A DNA stretch of 35,376 nt from Flavobacterium psychroterrae (GCF_018380615.1 NZ_JAGYVZ010000037.1:1-35376); one strand, 5' to 3'. Shown: positions 23,783 through 32,532, counted from the stretch's first letter. The notes: a model not told the origin generated them from the sequence alone. Made by a program: numbers and translations.

Positions 23783-24409
23783 ATGACATTATTTAGCGAT
23801 ACCGAATTATTTGCCACAGGTCTAGCAGGAAAAAAAGTATTTGACCTGCCTGATGCAGAACTTATTTTGATTGATAATTTCTTCACAAAAGAAGAATCTG
23901 ATCGCTTTTACGAAAGAATACTCCACAAGACCAAATGGAGAGAATATGAAATGGAAATTTATGATAAAACCTATACTGTTCCCCGAATGATTTCCTGGTA
24001 TGAAGACAAGGATAATCCCGGGGCAGATCAAAACGGACCTGACTGGACTTATGAATTATTGACTATCAGAGGCAGGGTCGAAAAAGAAACACAGCTAGAT
24101 TTCAATAGTCTTCTCTTAAATTTATACCGAGACGGAAATGATGGTGTTGGCTGGCACAGCGACAAAGAACACAATACAGGTCCGAACCCGATAATTGCTT
24201 CGGTGACTTTTGGCGAAACCAGGATGTTTAAACTCCGTCATAAATTTAGAAAAGAGATTCCGCAAGTAGAGATTCCTCTGCATCACGGATCATTTTTATT
24301 GATGGCAGGAACTACCAATAGCTTCTGGCAGCATCATGTACCTAAAACGGCTCGGAATGTGTTGCCTAGAATCAATTTGACTTTTCGACGAACACAACGA
24401 AGTGAATAA
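23783..24409 (+). CDS. alkB: AlkB-type 2-oxoglutarate/Fe(II) DNA dioxygenase
   Basis: 208 residues. Iron is held by H125-x-D127 (WHSDKEH) and H184 in FWQHHVPKT. 2-oxoglutarate is bound by R196 and R202, spaced six residues as in E. coli R204 and R210. The N-terminus with NLYRDGNDGVGWHSD resembles the ALKBH2-like branch widespread in bacteria. It oxidatively removes methyl groups from 1-methyladenine and 3-methylcytosine. The gene is 7 nt after the exonuclease III gene. A short palindrome GAGGAAATTTCCTC (24454-24467) lies downstream but has no U tract. Confidence 0.93.
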   Translation: MTLFSDTELFATGLAGKKVFDLPDAELILIDNFFTKEESDRFYERILHKTKWREYEMEIYDKTYTVPRMISWYEDKDNPGADQNGPDWTYELLTIRGRVEKETQLDFNSLLLNLYRDGNDGVGWHSDKEHNTGPNPIIASVTFGETRMFKLRHKFRKEIPQVEIPLHHGSFLLMAGTTNSFWQHHVPKTARNVLPRINLTFRRTQRSE

Positions 24410-24528
24410 TTTGCAAACATCTCTAAATGAGTTTTTTTTCGCTTTATAACGATGAGGAAATTTCCTCCTCTAAAAGTTAAAATACTCAGTGCATGAACCT
24501 TTTATTAGGCAGAACCTTTCTTTTTTAC

Positions 24529-24536
24529 TACTTTTG
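24529..24536 (+). promoter_or_regulatory. Bacteroidota -7 promoter element for the DUF1810 gene
   Basis: TACTTTTG fits TAnnTTTG exactly and is followed by CAACC, 30 nt before the ATG. No clear -33 TTG was found upstream, though TTT-rich sequence is present. It implies transcription independent of the repair genes. Confidence 0.5.
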
Positions 24537-24565
24537 CAACCTTTTTTTATATATACATTACCACA

Positions 24566-25027
24566 ATGGCTCACTCAAACAATGATTTATTGCGTTTCTT
24601 AGATGCGCAAAACAAACTTTATCTTACTGCTCTTTCTGAAATCAAAAAAGGAAAAAAAGAGACTCACTGGATGTGGTTCATTTTTCCTCAGATTAAAGGT
24701 TTGGGCACGAGTGACACTGCCAATTTTTATGCTATTAACGATCTAAAAGAAGCAACTGAATTCCTTGAACATCCAATTTTAGGAAAGCATCTTATCGAAA
24801 TTTCTGAACTGTTTTTGACTTTTAAAAGAAAATCAGCTGACGGAATTTTAGGAGATTTAGACGCTCGTAAATTACGTTCTTCTATGACGTTATTTTCTTT
24901 GGCAGAAAATACAAATCCGGTATTTCAGGAAGTTTTAGAAGCTTTTTTCTCTGGAGAATCAGATCCTCTTACTTTGTCTATTATTAATTCATCTATAAAA
25001 TCTTCGGTTGAAACCGAAATGGTGTAA
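24566..25027 (+). CDS. DUF1810 family protein
   Basis: 153 residues, the family's usual length. The signatures LLRFLDAQNKLYLTALSEIKKGKKETHWMWF (with the conserved HWMWFIFPQ motif at 34-42) and KLRSSMTLFSLA near 110 are characteristic. Members are small cytosolic proteins of unknown function. It has its own promoter and is not obviously coupled to the repair genes. Confidence 0.88.
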   Translation: MAHSNNDLLRFLDAQNKLYLTALSEIKKGKKETHWMWFIFPQIKGLGTSDTANFYAINDLKEATEFLEHPILGKHLIEISELFLTFKRKSADGILGDLDARKLRSSMTLFSLAENTNPVFQEVLEAFFSGESDPLTLSIINSSIKSSVETEMV

Positions 25028-25061
25028 TATGCACTAATCGTTTAATCAGATTATTTAAATT

Positions 25062-25110
25062 AAAAGACACTACATTTCTTGCTTTTGCAAATTGGTAGTG
25101 TCTTTTTTTT
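25062..25110 (+). terminator. Rho-independent terminator after the DUF1810 gene
   Basis: AAAAGACACTAC (25062-25073) pairs with GTAGTGTCTTTT (25095-25106) and is followed by more T residues to 25110. It lies 35 nt after the stop codon. Confidence 0.85.
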
Positions 25111-25114
25111 TAGT

Positions 25115-25283
25115 CCATGGATTTGGCGGATTAAACTAGTTTACACAGATTTTTATATTACTCAAAAATAGAATACAAAAAATGCCTTGCTAAAAAAACA
25201 AGGCATTTTTTATATCTAAAAAGAAACTACAAAGTTAAAAAAAGGAAATCCGTGTAAACTAGTTTAATCCGCCAAATCCGTGG
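25115..25283. repeat. Palindromic element with 38-bp arms enclosing a second hairpin
   Basis: Arms at 25115-25152 and 25246-25283 are inverted copies with two mismatches, containing GGATTAAACTAGTTTACAC. In the middle AAAAAATGCCTTG (25177-25189) pairs perfectly with CAAGGCATTTTTT (25199-25211), a bidirectional terminator-like hairpin. It fills the gap (25028-25330) between the convergent DUF1810 and permease genes; no gene seen in it. Confidence 0.8.
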
Positions 25284-25330
25284 GCAATTAAACTTTAAAC
25301 CTTTGTTCCTCTGAACCTTTTAATATTCTA

Positions 25331-26740
25331 TTATTCTTTAGGTTTCGTTAAGTAATAAACCGGAATTCCCGTTAACATAATCAAAACTCCCCAACCACAC
25401 GTTGAGAATTTAGTTAATAGTAACGAAACACAAACTGCTGTTGCAATCACAATGTATAACATTGGTAAAAATGGATATCCAAAGGCTCTGTAAGGTCTTT
25501 CGGCATCTGGCATTTTTTTACGTAAAATGAAAATTCCGTAAATGGTTAAGATATAAAAAATCAAAACGATGATGATTACAAAATCTAATAAATCACCATA
25601 TTTTCCTGTCAAACATAAAGCCGAAGCCCAGATACATTGTGCCCAAAGTGCCCAGGCAGGAACACTTGATTCGTTTAAAACAGCAGCTTTTTTAAAGAAC
25701 AAACCATCTTTTGCCATCGTATAATATACTCTCGCACCCGCCATGATTAATCCGTTATTGCAGGCAAAAGTTGAAATCATAATCATAATTGCAATAATCA
25801 AAGTCCCAATATCGCCAAAAATATATTGCGAAGCCACAACCGCTACTCTATCAGATTTTGCTGTTGCGATTTCGTCAAGCGGAATTACAGCCAAATACAT
25901 CAAATTGGTCAAAACATAAATAATCGTTACAATAAAAGTTCCTAAAAACAAACTGAAACCAACATTACGTTTTGGATTTTTAATTTCTCCCGCAATAAAT
26001 GTAACTCCGTTCCAGGCATCACTGGAAAATAATGATCCAACCATCGCAGCCGAAATTCCGGTAATTAAAGCCGTTCCACTTATTGGCAGCCATGATCCTG
26101 TATCTTTATTGTACGAACGAGTTGTCCAGGCATCAGCCCAGTTTGCATCCCAAACAGAAGCTTTTGCTGCTAATGTTAATCCGAAAACGATTAATCCCAA
26201 CAATGATAAAATTTTAATAATCGTAAGAACTGTTTGTAGAATTTTTCCATTCTTCACTCCACGGCTGTTAATATAAGTCAATACCACAATTGTAAAAATT
26301 GAAACAATCTGTGCAGCGTTAAGTTTGAAAGAACCCAATTCATACAATATATTTTCGTCACTTAAAGGTTCATATAAATAAGAGGCAAACTTTGAGAAAG
26401 CTACACCAACGGCAGCAATCGTTCCGGTTTGAATTACAGCAAAAAAGCTCCAGCCGTACAAAAAGGCTATTAGTTTGTTATACGCCTCTTTAAGGTAAAC
26501 GTATTGTCCACCTGCTTTTGGGAACATAGCACTTAACTCGCCGTAACTTACAGCGGCAATAATGGTAATCAACCCCGAAATCAGCCAAATTAAAGTTAGC
26601 CATCCCGCTGATCCTACTTGTCTGGCAATATCGGCACTTACAATAAATATACCTGATCCAATCATAGAACCAACCACAAGCATGGTTCCGTCTAATAATC
26701 CGAGTTCTCTTTTAAAATTTTCCTGGTCGTTTTCCTGCAT
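25331..26740 (-). CDS. APC superfamily amino-acid permease
   Basis: 469 residues, about 12 membrane helices. VVGSMIGSGIF (22-32) in the first helix is the unwound substrate-binding motif of APC transporters; YGELSAMFPKAGGQYVYL (66-83) is the family's consensus amphipathic loop. The end LRKKMPDAERPYRAFGYPFLP is typical of the LAT/APA-type permeases. It is an inner-membrane symporter or exchanger; the amino acid transported cannot be predicted. Transcribed alone. Confidence 0.9.
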   Translation of the reverse strand: MQENDQENFKRELGLLDGTMLVVGSMIGSGIFIVSADIARQVGSAGWLTLIWLISGLITIIAAVSYGELSAMFPKAGGQYVYLKEAYNKLIAFLYGWSFFAVIQTGTIAAVGVAFSKFASYLYEPLSDENILYELGSFKLNAAQIVSIFTIVVLTYINSRGVKNGKILQTVLTIIKILSLLGLIVFGLTLAAKASVWDANWADAWTTRSYNKDTGSWLPISGTALITGISAAMVGSLFSSDAWNGVTFIAGEIKNPKRNVGFSLFLGTFIVTIIYVLTNLMYLAVIPLDEIATAKSDRVAVVASQYIFGDIGTLIIAIMIMISTFACNNGLIMAGARVYYTMAKDGLFFKKAAVLNESSVPAWALWAQCIWASALCLTGKYGDLLDFVIIIVLIFYILTIYGIFILRKKMPDAERPYRAFGYPFLPMLYIVIATAVCVSLLLTKFSTCGWGVLIMLTGIPVYYLTKPKE

Positions 26741-27490
26741 GGTTTTGTTTTTTTGGGTTGGCTAAAGATATACTTTTTTCTCAAATTCCAAATCTTGAAA
26801 TTCCAAATTCCAATTCTTATTTGCGCACTTGATTGTAATCAACAACAAAACTTCGAAGAGAGCTATTTTAAAGTATTTTTTTTTCAAATCTAAAATCTAA
26901 AAAAATATGGGCGTATCCCTACGGGTCGGGCTTTCGGCTTTATCTTTTACATCGCTTCGCTGGTAAAAGGATATCGCCTCAAACGAAGTTCACTGAAGTC
27001 CAATAAAAAATAAAGTGAAGCAATCCCTTATGCAAATCTCATTATAAATTTAGAAAAATAATTTACATTATGGATTTCCATAAAATTATACTTTTTGATG
27101 TGTTTATATTTGATATATGGAAAATACATTAATCCTTTAACCTCCAAAATCAGAAATTAGAGTTAAGGCATATTGGCAACCCGGCAGAGCAGATAATGAT
27201 GAAAGAATATCACTTGGAAGTTTATAAAATAAAGTTTTAGATAAAACACATCAAAGATAGAAAACAGGTAAAACAGTTGCAAATAAAGGATCTGTAACTG
27301 TTTTACGATTTTAGGTTTTGCAGTTAAAAGCAGGAAAATGCAAGGGATTACAAAAGTTAGGTTACCAAATCGTTACTTTTAAAAATCTTTTAATCTAAAT
27401 TAATTGATTGTTTTTCAGTGTATTGCATTGTATTTCATATTGTTTCCCAGCTCGATAAATTTTAATTTTAACATTAAGAAATCGTGAGTT
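26741..27490. other. Gene-poor boundary before the integrase
   Basis: 750 bases with no intact gene. Near 26785-26815 there are AAATTCCAA repeats like those at 4200. At 26910-26985 is a more GC-rich stretch (GGGCGTATCCCTACGGGTCG, then CGCTTCGCTGGTAAAAGGATATCGC) that resembles the GC-rich intergenic repeats of flavobacteria. At 27117-27398 is a decayed reading frame. This is the likely chromosome/element junction, but no duplicated att core or tRNA could be identified. Confidence 0.5.
27117..27398 (+). pseudogene. Possible decayed reading frame before the integrase
   Basis: One frame from ATG 27117 to TAA 27398 reads protein-like (for example RVKAYWQPGRADNDERISLG) but is broken by several in-frame stop codons. 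No frameshift is needed to keep the reading frame. The residue make-up is not that of random AT-rich DNA, with W, G and charged residues. I cannot name a parent family. It may be a remnant of an earlier element gene. Confidence 0.35.
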
Positions 27491-28741
27491 ATGGAAACTA
27501 CAAAAAGATCAACATTCAAGGTATTATTCTACCTTAAAAAGAATGCACCAAAGAAGAACGGAATGGTGCCTATTATGTGCAGGATAACCGTCAATGGCAA
27601 GCAATCCACATTCAGTGCCAAATTAGATATTTCCGCTTCAACATGGGATTTGAAATATGGCAGGGTTTTAGGCAAAAGCAAGGAAGCACAAACCCTCAAC
27701 ATCAAACTCGACAGCATCCGTATGGGTATTGAAAAATGCCATTCAAAAATTATAGAGAGTGATGGAAGTGTGAACAGCGATAAACTAAAAGATGTTTTTC
27801 TCGGTATGGAAAGTGGTGAGCTGACGTTTTTCAAATTCTACGACAGATTTATACTGGATTTTGAGAAAAAGGTCGATAGCGGACTTCGGGCATACGGAAC
27901 ACTTGGAAAATACAGAAGCCTTTTAATCCATCTCAGAAGCTTTGCCCATTCAAAATATAAAACTTCGGATATTGCTTTCAATAATATTGATTGTGAATTT
28001 ATTCAGGAATTTGATTACTATCTGCGTAATGATCAAAATCTGGAACACAATACCATCTGGGTGTATATGATCGGGCTTACTACATTGTGCCGATTGGCAA
28101 TAAGCAGGAAACATCTTTTCTGCAACCCGTTCAGCGAATACAAGAATACCAAAAAAGACAGGGATCGTGGCTATTTGCTACGAAGTGAGTTGGAAAAGCT
28201 CGTTACTTTCGAATGTGCTAAAAAGAAAGATGAATTGGTAAAAGACCTTTTTGTTTTCAGCTGTTTTACTGGACTTTCCTATTCTGATATGAAAGGGTTG
28301 CAGAAAAGCAATATTCAAGAGTTTTTTGATGGCAGGGAATGGATTATCATTCGCAGGAGAAAAACCGCTACTTCTTCCAATGTGATGCTGTTGGATATTC
28401 CTAAAATGATTATAAGCAAATATGAAGGTCTTTCGGGAAATGGGTCAGTATTTCCTGTGCCTTCTAACAGTGTCTGCAATGACAGCCTCAATCGGATTTC
28501 CTTGCTGATACCGTGTCTTGAAAACAAAAAGGTAACAGTCCACTTGGCACGGCATACATTTGCTACCCTTTTTCTAAGCGAAGGTGTTCCGCTTGAAAGC
28601 CTGAGCAAAATGATGGGACACAAGAATGTTGCAACTACTCAAATCTATGCAAAGATATTAAATGAGAAAGTGGGAAAAGATATGGAGAAAGTAGCTGAAA
28701 ATTTCAAGAGTATGGAAAGTTCTTTTATTTCACAATTCTAA
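27491..28741 (+). CDS. IntDOT-like tyrosine recombinase (integrase)
   Basis: 416 residues. N-terminal arm-binding (about 1-90) and SAM-like core-binding (110-215) domains precede the catalytic domain. Catalytic residues K291, H351-x2-R354, H377 and Y386 are present. The first arginine of the R-K-H-R-H-Y set is replaced by S263 in FTGLSYSD, as is known for IntDOT of the Bacteroides element CTnDOT and its relatives. It probably integrated the element that fills the right side of the window. It is convergent with the XRE gene and shares a terminator with it. No excisionase or conjugation gene lies within the window. Confidence 0.9.
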   Translation: METTKRSTFKVLFYLKKNAPKKNGMVPIMCRITVNGKQSTFSAKLDISASTWDLKYGRVLGKSKEAQTLNIKLDSIRMGIEKCHSKIIESDGSVNSDKLKDVFLGMESGELTFFKFYDRFILDFEKKVDSGLRAYGTLGKYRSLLIHLRSFAHSKYKTSDIAFNNIDCEFIQEFDYYLRNDQNLEHNTIWVYMIGLTTLCRLAISRKHLFCNPFSEYKNTKKDRDRGYLLRSELEKLVTFECAKKKDELVKDLFVFSCFTGLSYSDMKGLQKSNIQEFFDGREWIIIRRRKTATSSNVMLLDIPKMIISKYEGLSGNGSVFPVPSNSVCNDSLNRISLLIPCLENKKVTVHLARHTFATLFLSEGVPLESLSKMMGHKNVATTQIYAKILNEKVGKDMEKVAENFKSMESSFISQF

Positions 28742-28795
28742 TAGATTGTAGTAGATTAAATTACAGGATATTTAAATTATCTTATCATATATTAG

Positions 28796-28827
28796 AAAGG
28801 CTCAACAGATTAATCTGTTGAGCCTTT
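28796..28827. terminator. Bidirectional terminator between integrase and XRE genes
   Basis: A perfect 32-nt palindrome, built from AAAGGCTCAACAGATT and its reverse complement, between two convergent genes, with short T runs on each side. Confidence 0.85.
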
Positions 28828-28851
28828 TATGAATTAATAATTATTTCTAAA

Positions 28852-29256
28852 TTATTTTTTGATTAATTTTTCAAGCCTTGCCATCATTTCATCTTTCTCT
28901 TTCAACATCCGTTCGTACAAAGCAATTTTCTCTTCGTGCATCTTTAGAACTTGTTCTACAGGGTTGAAAGTAGGATTATCATTTCTCTGATATCCAATAC
29001 CATTATTACCAAAAGTATTTGCAATTATATTCACCGCCTGCTCTTCATCAAAATTCTGAAAAGCCTCAACAGGAATTTTTAAGGCATCCGAGATTTGTCT
29101 AAGCATATCATCTTCAATTACATCTTTTTGCTCCAACATAGAAATCTTCTTTTGATTCCAGTCATTTCCGAGATCAAAAGCCAATGCCTCCTGTTTAACT
29201 CCAAGCATTTCTCTGAAGCGTTTTACGTTTCTTCCCTGATGTATTTTCTGTTCCAT
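28852..29256 (-). CDS. XRE-family transcriptional regulator
   Basis: 134 residues from ATG 29256 (MEQKIHQGRNVKRF); the ATG 12 nt upstream would add four residues and is less like the family. Residues about 10-62 are an HTH of the XRE type (KQEALAFDLGNDWNQKKISMLEQ). The remainder is helical, ending in a coiled coil (EKIALYERMLKEKDEMMARLEKL). Close relatives are common in Bacteroidota mobile elements. It is divergent from 29437 and the only regulator in the island, so the TATCC elements upstream of 29437 and 30057 are candidate targets (inference). Confidence 0.85.
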   Translation of the reverse strand: MEQKIHQGRNVKRFREMLGVKQEALAFDLGNDWNQKKISMLEQKDVIEDDMLRQISDALKIPVEAFQNFDEEQAVNIIANTFGNNGIGYQRNDNPTFNPVEQVLKMHEEKIALYERMLKEKDEMMARLEKLIKK

Positions 29257-29332
29257 AACGAGTATCAATTTTCTGAAGGCACAAAGATAAAGCCATTCTG
29301 GTTAAAAAATCTGAGTTTCAAAGATAAAAAAA

Positions 29333-29393
29333 TATCCTGTAAAATATCCATTTTATCAGATATTATATCCACATTCCGAATAGATTATCCTTT
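29333..29393 (+). promoter_or_regulatory. TATCC repeats upstream of the first unknown island gene
   Basis: Four TATCC words at 29333, 29345, 29366 and 29386. The last two lie in ATATTATATCCAC-N5-GAATAGA-N-TATCC, matching the element at 29985-30019. Their 20-nt spacing is two helical turns. It lies in the 180-nt divergent spacer between the XRE gene and 29437. Confidence 0.55.
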
Positions 29394-29436
29394 CCAAAGA
29401 ATAAAACTTTGATGGTGAATTTTAAATTTCATCACT

Positions 29437-29982
29437 ATGAAAAAGAATGAAATATCCTTTGGAACTAATTTTTGGTCAGGCTTTGAGACAGGAGATCCGT
29501 TTTATGCCCTTGAAACTTTTTTTGATTTTGCACATCTTGATTACTATAAAAATATTTTAAGTGAAGTAGTAATGTATAGTTATAAAAGAAAAATATACAA
29601 ACAAGATAATCCTTGCGAGATTTTTATTTTCTACACTGCTGTCTGCTCTTTTATCAAAGTCTGTTACTGTTTACAGAAGAAAAGCAAAAAATGGAAAGTA
29701 AATGAGACAGCGGACTTTGAATTTATAGTTCATCTTGCCTCTCTTACTAAAGAAGAATACAGTAATCCTTTTATTGTCTTTCAAAAAGCGTTTGCTGAAA
29801 TAACTAAGGAACAATATGAATTCTACGTATGTGATATGGTACATCTTTCACTTTCGCCATGTGCAGAAGAACCTAATTATGATGTAATGACACCATACAT
29901 ACATCTAATCAAGATGCTGGATGCAAGCCAACTTATGCGTGAAAGAGGCTTTAAAAAGGTTAAAAATAATCAACAGACTTGA
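29437..29982 (+). CDS. Unknown protein, 181 residues
   Basis: Not recognised. Aromatic-rich, mostly helical, with no signal peptide or membrane helix and several cysteines (about 59, 71, 77, 79, 131, 142). The C-terminal about 25 residues are basic (RERGFKKVKNN). It is preceded by the TATCC element and followed, after 74 nt, by a second copy of the same element in front of 30057. That shared control suggests it works with the genes 30057-32302. Confidence 0.65.
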   Translation: MKKNEISFGTNFWSGFETGDPFYALETFFDFAHLDYYKNILSEVVMYSYKRKIYKQDNPCEIFIFYTAVCSFIKVCYCLQKKSKKWKVNETADFEFIVHLASLTKEEYSNPFIVFQKAFAEITKEQYEFYVCDMVHLSLSPCAEEPNYDVMTPYIHLIKMLDASQLMRERGFKKVKNNQQT

Positions 29983-29984
29983 GA

Positions 29985-30019
29985 ATATTATATCCACGAG
30001 TGGAATAGAATATCCCTTT
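29985..30019 (+). promoter_or_regulatory. Second TATCC-N15-TATCC element, before 30057
   Basis: ATATTATATCCAC, five different bases, then GAATAGA, one base, TATCC: the same plan and spacing as 29360-29390. It lies 38 nt before the ATG of 30057. Two copies with an unconserved five-base centre point to a protein-binding site or promoter, not to a recent duplication. Confidence 0.55.
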
Positions 30020-30056
30020 ACTCATTCCCAACTTTACTAAAGCTAAATTTTTAGAT

Positions 30057-30689
30057 ATGAAAAATGATAAAAACTTTAAGAAAGGAAAAAGGCTTGTGAA
30101 ATCAGTTGCACAAGCAAAGACGGTATTGAATATGTTACTGCAAGGTTCAGAAAGGCAAAATCTAGAAAGAGGAATTTCAGGGCTTATAGACAAATTAAAA
30201 AATCCTAAACTCGATTTATTACTGGACAAATATCCTGATCTCCTGCAAGAATACGATTTGAATGAACTGCTCTCAGGCATTGTTGAAATAAAGGATGCTA
30301 ATATTCAGGATGTCAAGACAGCGGGACTAATATCATGCCTGCAATTACTATTACACTTTTATGCTGAGCTAAGAGAAAATCCAAATCCCGATGATAGTAG
30401 ATTTGATAGCCTAAGGTATATTTTAAATTCGATTACTCTCTCCAAGTTCCTAAACGAACTGCTTAGTATTATCCTATCTGTGGTAGGAGAAACTTATTAC
30501 GAAAAGTTTCAGAAGAAAATTCAATACTTGGATTTTGATTTAAAAAACGCAAAAGAAATGGAAAGCGATCCAGAATTAGGGGAACACATTGACCTTATGG
30601 TTTGGTTTGCATTTGCCCGTCTATTTTTAGAATCAGTTTATACCTATTTCAATAATTCTCAAAAGAACCACAAAAACAATGAATCATGA
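30057..30689 (+). CDS. Unknown helical protein, 210 residues
   Basis: Not recognised. Mostly helical, with a basic N-terminus (KNDKNFKKGKRLVKS) and a Leu-rich centre (LKNPKLDLLLDKYPDLLQEYDLNELLSG). Its stop codon overlaps the next ATG by 4 nt (ATGA), so 30057-32302 is a translationally coupled pair. The product may bind the 538-residue partner (inference). An upstream TATCC element suggests common regulation with 29437. Confidence 0.65.
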   Translation: MKNDKNFKKGKRLVKSVAQAKTVLNMLLQGSERQNLERGISGLIDKLKNPKLDLLLDKYPDLLQEYDLNELLSGIVEIKDANIQDVKTAGLISCLQLLLHFYAELRENPNPDDSRFDSLRYILNSITLSKFLNELLSIILSVVGETYYEKFQKKIQYLDFDLKNAKEMESDPELGEHIDLMVWFAFARLFLESVYTYFNNSQKNHKNNES

Positions 30690-32302
30690 AAACTACAGAA
30701 AAACTTTCATTTCAAAAGCTCGAAAACGAGTTTTTAGAAAACATCCTCAGACAATTGGTTAATCAATACACTATCATTCAGATATTTTTCACAAGACATT
30801 CTTCATCAGTGTTCTCATATCTTATTATAAATCTTGATAATTATACAGTTGCACAGAACCTTCAGCAGAGCAAATGGGTTAGAAAAGTTAAAGAACGCTA
30901 TCAGATCAATATAGCTTTTATTAGCTCTTCAAGACTTCATCATTATTATTCTTTAGGCTGTCCCTTCATAGCATTTTACTGCCGTGCGTCTGCGGTTATC
31001 TACCAAAATAAAGAGATAGAGAATTCTATTTTCATTACTGGGCAATGGAAAAAGTATAAAAAAAGGTTTAAAGTGAATGAAAACAATTTTCACCACGATC
31101 ATGACCTTCATATGTGTCAGATTAAAAATCTCATTTCAGAAGGTACTTCAAACTGTATTTTTACATCTTATGCAAGACTGATTGAATATGATCTTGACTA
31201 TTTAGAAGAACTGTACTGCGGAAATAAATCTTCTTCGCTGAGTTTAGATCAAAGGATTACTAACCTTATAGAATACATTCCAAACCTTCAAAAATACTTT
31301 GTTAGAAACAGCCACAATAAATATTATCTTATTGATTTGTTTGTAAAAGCAAAAGAAGCAACTGCAGACGATGAGGCAATTTATAAAGAAGAAATGTATG
31401 AAGCGGTTGGAATTGCCCAGCAAAATCTTTATCGTCTAATCGAAGAAAGATTTGATGAATTAAAAAAACTGATAAAAAAGGGTTCATCTGAAAATAATGA
31501 TGTTTCATGTCAAATTGAGAAGAAACCCAAAGATATAATTATCAGCCTTACAATAGAAGCCATATTAAAATCGATTGAAGTTGAACAGATTTACTTATAC
31601 CGTCAAATCACTTACGGTGAGAAAACAACATATTATTTGATGCTTATAACAATAGGTGCGAGTAATGAAAAATTAAAATCAATCACTCAATCTCTAAAAA
31701 GTAAAATAGGTGAAAAATATGACTTTGTTTTGTTGAGCCATAGCAGATATTGGATACAAGCTAACTTGTATCAAAATCAAAGTTTCTTTTTCAACATTAT
31801 TCGAGGTGAATATCTGATATTTTCATCTAATAAATACCTTCCTGATTTTCATTGGGAGATACCTCATAAGCCCTATCACGCTGATTTATATTTTTACTAT
31901 AAGGCTACCAAAAATATTGCTTTGCAATTTTCCACAATAGCCAATAATGAACAAGAAAACTACCAAGGTTTAGAATCCCTTTTTACATTATTTTTTCTAT
32001 CCTTTTGTAGGACATATATTTTTGTAAAAACGTATTATCTCCCTAATTATGTGTCAAGTCAGACTTTGTGGGAACTGTGTATTTATGCAGATGCTGGCAT
32101 ACAAAAATATAATTATTTAATAGAGCAGTTTTGGACGGATTTCTTTCCGTATATAAATAGACATTTGACACTTCATCATAACTTGTCAATGCTCAAAAAA
32201 GGAGAGGTTGAACAAATGAATATTATTGTTGAGAAACTGATAGATGAATTGCACAATTTGGTTGTTGTAGGTAGATTATTATTGGAAGTTGAGGAAGATT
32301 AA
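30686..32302 (+). CDS. Unknown 538-residue protein with internal duplication
   Basis: Residues about 29-109 and 300-383 resemble each other: both have a hydrophobic strand, a helix, then KERYQINIAFIS-SSRLHHYY against GEKYDFVLLS-HSRYWIQANL, and both end in a strand before N-K-x. Each copy is followed by a mostly helical region (about 126-250 and 397-538). The plan resembles nucleotidyltransferase-like (MNT) domains followed by HEPN-like helical bundles, but no catalytic GS-x-DxD motif is seen. R492-HLTL-H497 could be an RxxxxH HEPN motif, or chance. Translationally coupled to 30057. No signal peptide. Function unknown. Confidence 0.65.
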   Translation: MKTTEKLSFQKLENEFLENILRQLVNQYTIIQIFFTRHSSSVFSYLIINLDNYTVAQNLQQSKWVRKVKERYQINIAFISSSRLHHYYSLGCPFIAFYCRASAVIYQNKEIENSIFITGQWKKYKKRFKVNENNFHHDHDLHMCQIKNLISEGTSNCIFTSYARLIEYDLDYLEELYCGNKSSSLSLDQRITNLIEYIPNLQKYFVRNSHNKYYLIDLFVKAKEATADDEAIYKEEMYEAVGIAQQNLYRLIEERFDELKKLIKKGSSENNDVSCQIEKKPKDIIISLTIEAILKSIEVEQIYLYRQITYGEKTTYYLMLITIGASNEKLKSITQSLKSKIGEKYDFVLLSHSRYWIQANLYQNQSFFFNIIRGEYLIFSSNKYLPDFHWEIPHKPYHADLYFYYKATKNIALQFSTIANNEQENYQGLESLFTLFFLSFCRTYIFVKTYYLPNYVSSQTLWELCIYADAGIQKYNYLIEQFWTDFFPYINRHLTLHHNLSMLKKGEVEQMNIIVEKLIDELHNLVVVGRLLLEVEED

Positions 32303-32532
32303 ACACTTGAGTAAACATTTATATGAAATAAGCATCAGTTAAAATGGACAAATTTATTGTATGATAGTTAACTGACAATTTAGAGAGGGAATAAAAGTAT
32401 CATATTGATTTTAAAGGAATGGAAAATCATTAATAAAAATGTAGTTTCTCCAATGTTTTTTTATTTGATAAAATGAATTAATTATATTGTTAAATTTATA
32501 GCCTAACAATATTCATCAGTTAAAAACTTCTA

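Noticed and set aside
26741..27490. tRNA gene or duplicated att site at the island edge
   Set aside because: No cloverleaf and no direct repeat of useful length could be recognised, and the far end of the island is outside the window.
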